DNA of 64,000 nucleotides from JADLHS01 sp964553795 (GTDB lineage Bacteria; Verrucomicrobiota; Verrucomicrobiia; Limisphaerales; JADLHS01), in assembly GCA_964553795.1 (NCBI GenBank), contig CAZKMR010000010.1, forward strand, positions 1 to 64,000. Reading direction: 5' to 3'. Of the stretch, positions 60,697 through 64,000 are shown piece by piece. The translations under genes were made by a program, and so were the position numbers. The stretch's first letter is position 1. Each line of letters opens with the position of its first letter. Below the pieces are notes generated by a model. The model did not search any database and was not told where the DNA came from. It saw only the letters and a program-made list of their open reading frames with translations.

Positions 60697-63015
60697 ATGC
60701 AGGCGGCAAAACAAGTTTCGGGAGGCGCTTCCCAACTGACCTACGTCGTCTTGACCGGCAATCCCAATTGCGGCAAGACGACTTTGTTTAATTCCCTTAC
60801 CGGGTTGCGCGCCAAGGTCGGCAATTACGCCGGCGTTACCGTCGAACGCAAGGAAGGCAAACTCACCGGCGTGGAAGGTGGCGAAAAAATCCGCGTTCTG
60901 GATTTACCCGGCACTTACAGTCTCAGTCCCAATTCGCTCGATGAACAGGTTTCGCGCGACGTCTTGCTCGGGCGTTTGCCGGAAATCCCGGCGCCGGGCG
61001 CCATCGTGGTGGTAGTGGATGCCTCGAACCTGCAACGTAATCTTTATTACGCCACGCAAGTCATCGAACTTGGTCACCCGACGATTCTCGCGTTGAACAT
61101 GGTGGACGTGGCCGAAGGCATCGGGCACACGGTGGATGCAACCAAGCTTTCCGAGCAACTTGGCGTACCGGTCGTGCCGATTGTGGCGAGCACCGGCTTC
61201 GGCATCAAAGCATTGCGGTCGGAAATCTTGATCGCGCTGGAGCAAAAAAAGAAAATCGAGCCGCGGCTGTTTTGTCAGTTGCCGGGCTTGTTTCGCATTG
61301 AAGCCACGGCGCTGGCGGACTTGCTCGCGCAGACGTATCACGAACGCCGGTTGCAGGCGACGGCGGAAGCGTTGTTGATTCTGAGCAACGAAAAAGCCTT
61401 GGCGTCGTCTTCCTCGCACTATCCGGCGGCGATTCAGGATGCCGTCGCAGCGGCGCGCAAACGACTCGACGCCGCAGGCGTGGACTGGCGCGGCGCACCA
61501 ATTGAATGGCGCTACGCGCGCGTCGCCGAGATTCAGCAGGCGGTTACGACGGAACTGGAACCGCCGGGAGAAACCTTCAGTGACCGCCTGGACCGGGTGG
61601 TCACCCACAAGATTTGGGGGACGCTGATTTTCATCGTCGTCATGGCGACGATTTTCCAAAGCATTTTCACGTTTGCCGAGTATCCGATGACGTGGCTGGA
61701 AAGCGGCGTCACCTGGGCCGGTGACAATGTCGGCGCCCTGATTCCGCCGGGCGATTTGCATGATTTGCTGGTCAACGGTGTGATTGCCGGCGTGGGCGCC
61801 GTGGTGGTGTTTCTGCCGCAGATCCTGATGCTCTTTCTGTTCATCGGTCTGTTGGAAGACACGGGCTACATGGCGCGGGCGGCGTTTTTGATGGACCGCC
61901 TGATGAGCAAGGTGGGGTTGCACGGCAAAAGTTTCATTCCCATGCTCAGCTCGTTTGCGTGCGCCATCCCGGGCATCATGGCGACGCGCACGATTGAAAG
62001 CCCGAAGGATCGACTGGTCACCATTCTCGTGGCGCCACTGATGAGTTGTTCGGCGCGGTTGCCGGTGTACACGCTGCTGATCGGTGCGTGTATTCCCGAT
62101 CGCGTGTTGGGGAATCTGAACTACCAACTCAATCTGGGCTTCACCGAGTTCAATGTGTTCGGATTTCTCGGCCTGCGCGGGCTCACGATGCTGGCGATGT
62201 ATTTGCTGGGGATTGTGGTGGCGCTGTTGATGGCGTGGGTGTTCAAGAAAACCTTGCTCAAAGGCGAAACGCCGATGCTCATCATGGAATTGCCGCCTTA
62301 CAAAAGGCCGTTATTCCGCGTCGTGCTGCGGCACATCTGGGATCGCTCGAAATTATTTCTCACGCGAGCGGGCACGGTCATTCTGGGCATCAGCATCATT
62401 CTGTGGTTTCTGGCGACGTATCCGAAGAGCAGTCAGTTGGACGCGGAGTTCGAGGCGCGGCGCAGTGAGATTACGAATTCCTTCAACGCCGTCAGCTTGA
62501 ACACTGGCACTGGCCAGGCTTCCAATCAATTGGCCAGCTTGCAGGAACAGATAGAGGCGGTGGACAAAGAGGAAGCCGGGGAAAAACTACGCCGCAGCAT
62601 CGCCGGCAAACTGGGCCGCGCCATCGAGCCGGTGATTGCGCCGCTGGGATTCGATTGGAAAATCGGCATTGGCATCGTGGCGTCGTTCGCGGCCCGCGAG
62701 GTATTCGTGAGCACCATGTCCACCGTTTATAATGTCGGCGAGTTTGCCGATTCCGACGAAGGGATGGTGACGCTGGAAGAAACGTTGCGGCAGCAGCAAC
62801 GCGACGATGGTTCGGCGGTCTATACGACGCTGACGGGGATCACGTTGATGGTGTTTTACGTTTTCGCGATGCAATGTGTCAGCACGGTGGCGGTGGTGCG
62901 GCGGGAGACGGCTTCCTGGAAATGGCCATTCTTTCAGTGGCTCTACATGGGCGTGCTCGCCTGGGTGCTTGCATTCATCACGTATCAAGGAGGCAAAGCA
63001 TTGGGCTGGGGATGA
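60697..63015 (+). CDS. feoB: Ferrous iron transport protein B
   Basis: FeoB imports Fe(II) across the inner membrane. The 772-residue protein has an N-terminal G domain: G1 GNPNCGKTTLFN (about 21-32), G3 LDLPGTYSL and G4 ALNMVD. Next come the GDI helical part and a membrane domain with the two Gate motifs (FSAR-type LMSCSARLPVYTLLIGA and SFACAIPGIMATRTIE) and FAAREVFVSTMSTVYNVG. A short soluble segment interrupts the last membrane block (about 590-630). No feoA gene precedes it, and feoC is absent as well. Confidence 0.96.
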   Translation: MQAAKQVSGGASQLTYVVLTGNPNCGKTTLFNSLTGLRAKVGNYAGVTVERKEGKLTGVEGGEKIRVLDLPGTYSLSPNSLDEQVSRDVLLGRLPEIPAPGAIVVVVDASNLQRNLYYATQVIELGHPTILALNMVDVAEGIGHTVDATKLSEQLGVPVVPIVASTGFGIKALRSEILIALEQKKKIEPRLFCQLPGLFRIEATALADLLAQTYHERRLQATAEALLILSNEKALASSSSHYPAAIQDAVAAARKRLDAAGVDWRGAPIEWRYARVAEIQQAVTTELEPPGETFSDRLDRVVTHKIWGTLIFIVVMATIFQSIFTFAEYPMTWLESGVTWAGDNVGALIPPGDLHDLLVNGVIAGVGAVVVFLPQILMLFLFIGLLEDTGYMARAAFLMDRLMSKVGLHGKSFIPMLSSFACAIPGIMATRTIESPKDRLVTILVAPLMSCSARLPVYTLLIGACIPDRVLGNLNYQLNLGFTEFNVFGFLGLRGLTMLAMYLLGIVVALLMAWVFKKTLLKGETPMLIMELPPYKRPLFRVVLRHIWDRSKLFLTRAGTVILGISIILWFLATYPKSSQLDAEFEARRSEITNSFNAVSLNTGTGQASNQLASLQEQIEAVDKEEAGEKLRRSIAGKLGRAIEPVIAPLGFDWKIGIGIVASFAAREVFVSTMSTVYNVGEFADSDEGMVTLEETLRQQQRDDGSAVYTTLTGITLMVFYVFAMQCVSTVAVVRRETASWKWPFFQWLYMGVLAWVLAFITYQGGKALGWG

Positions 63016-63133
63016 GGTTGCCGGACGCAAGTTTACGATGAACTGAGCCGGCGTGGATTTCGAGTTTCGCCCGCGAGGACGTTTCGGTAAGCTTCCGGCG
63101 TGGCGCTTAACAGCCTCGACTTCCTCCAGCACG

Positions 63134-64000
63134 ATGCAGACTGAAACCGGTTCGGACGAAAACGCTCCGCCGGCGAGCGATTCTGCGGCTGTCTCCCAAC
63201 CGCAAGCGACCCCGGGTGCCACGCGCCTGACCGCGATGGCCTTGGCGGCGCTGGGGGTGGTTTACGGCGACATTGGCACCAGCCCGCTCTACGCGTTGCG
63301 CAGTTGTTTCTCGTTGCATGGCGGCGTTGTGGCCACGCAGGAGAATGTAATCGGGCTGCTGTCGTTGATCTTCTGGTCGCTGATCCTGGTTGTCTCGGTC
63401 AAGTATCTCGCTCTGGTGATGCGGGCGGACAACCGCGGTGAAGGCGGCATTCTGTCGTTGCTCGCGTTGGCGGTGCCCGTGAAGGCGCAAATCTCGCCCC
63501 GGCGGCGCATCTGGTTCTTCGCCACGTTAGGAGTTTGCGGCGCGGCCTTTCTGTACGGTGAGGGCTTAATCACCCCGGCCATTTCGGTTTTGAGCGCCGT
63601 GGAGGGATTGGAGGTCGCCACGCCGGCGCTGAAATCCTACGTGATTCCGGTGACCATCGCATTGTTGGTGGGGCTTTTCAGTTTACAGCGCATCGGCACG
63701 GGCAACGTCGGCAGTATTTTCGGCTGGGTGATGTTGGTGTGGTTCAGCACGCTGGCCGTTCTGGGCTTGATGCATATCTGGAAATCGCCCGAGGTCTTCC
63801 GCGCCATCAATCCCTACTACGGCTGGCAGTTTCTGGCCAGCAATGGACTGAATGGTTTTCATCAATTGGGCGCGGTGTTTTTGGTTTTAACGGGGGTGGA
63901 AGCGCTTTATGCGGACATGGGGCATTTCGGTAAGAAACCGATTCGCGCCGCGTGGTTCAGTTTCGTTTTGCCGGCGCTGTTCTTAAATTATCTGGGGCAG
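63134..64000 (+). CDS. kup: Potassium uptake protein Kup, C-terminus beyond the window
   Basis: The frame starts at ATG 63134 and remains open to the window edge, giving 289 of the usual 620 or so residues. The N-terminus is a hydrophilic tail, followed by the family motif ALGVVYGDIGTSPLYALR (about 38-55) and membrane helices including YLALVMRADNRGEGGIL, LGVCGAAFLYGEGLITPAIS and GVEALYADMGHFGKKPI. Kup is a proton-coupled potassium importer of the inner membrane. It lies 118 bases after feoB in the same direction. Confidence 0.93.
   Translation, partial: MQTETGSDENAPPASDSAAVSQPQATPGATRLTAMALAALGVVYGDIGTSPLYALRSCFSLHGGVVATQENVIGLLSLIFWSLILVVSVKYLALVMRADNRGEGGILSLLALAVPVKAQISPRRRIWFFATLGVCGAAFLYGEGLITPAISVLSAVEGLEVATPALKSYVIPVTIALLVGLFSLQRIGTGNVGSIFGWVMLVWFSTLAVLGLMHIWKSPEVFRAINPYYGWQFLASNGLNGFHQLGAVFLVLTGVEALYADMGHFGKKPIRAAWFSFVLPALFLNYLGQ

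Noticed and set aside
1..64000. tRNA or rRNA genes, CRISPR arrays, complete insertion sequences or prophage.
   Set aside because: I looked for characteristic signatures (TTCGAATCC-type T arms, regularly spaced repeats, transposase motifs, phage structural genes) and saw none. A covariance-based RNA search would be needed for certainty.

Overview
The window looks like chromosomal DNA of a Verrucomicrobiota bacterium, probably the Pedosphaera/Limisphaera side of the phylum. This is inferred from several things together: high-GC coding sequence, few Shine-Dalgarno sequences, a sigma factor with a membrane-spanning C-terminal extension, a TIGR03790-family protein, a TonB receptor/YfiR/hybrid kinase operon, and intergenic repeats of the 'accacggatggacacggat' type. 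No rRNA, tRNA, CRISPR array, transposase or prophage gene was seen.

Positions 1-5209 hold single genes: a membrane-anchored sigma factor (minus strand), a transglutaminase-like protein, a lipoprotein-type alpha/beta hydrolase and an RlmI-type rRNA methyltransferase. Positions 5235-20151 hold a compact biosynthetic cluster. It has an AMP-ligase, an acyl carrier protein, two stand-alone condensation/acyltransferase-fold proteins, an FAD-dependent oxidoreductase, a PaaK-like adenylating enzyme, a GT2-DUF2062 glycosyltransferase, two flavin-dependent halogenase-like proteins encoded divergently, and one 1276-residue fusion of an MMPL exporter, a PlsC-type acyltransferase and a methyltransferase. 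The gene set resembles the loading, tailoring and export half of aryl-polyene/flexirubin-type pathways, but no ketosynthase is present. Several dispersed inverted repeats sit in and around this cluster, one of them in frame inside a gene.

Positions 20330-25481 encode a TonB receptor, a YfiR-like periplasmic protein and a hybrid histidine kinase, with 1-3 bp between genes. On the minus strand follow a RibD-C reductase and queA.

Positions 27590-44654 are the division and cell wall (dcw) cluster: mraZ, a hypothetical gene, rsmH, an ftsL-like gene, ftsI, a small ORF, a SIMPL gene, murF, mraY, a LysM gene, ftsW, murG, murB, ddl, ftsQ, ftsA and a highly divergent ftsZ. The genes murE, murD and murC are missing from it. 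An unrecognised 585-residue protein follows.

Positions 46743-64000 hold a DUF465 protein, a REC-PAS3-PP2C phosphatase, miaB, two fasciclin-domain secreted proteins, a GHL10-type glycoside hydrolase, two small membrane proteins, a subtilase with an unusual N-terminus, a TIGR03790 protein, feoB, and the start of a kup potassium transporter cut by the window edge.
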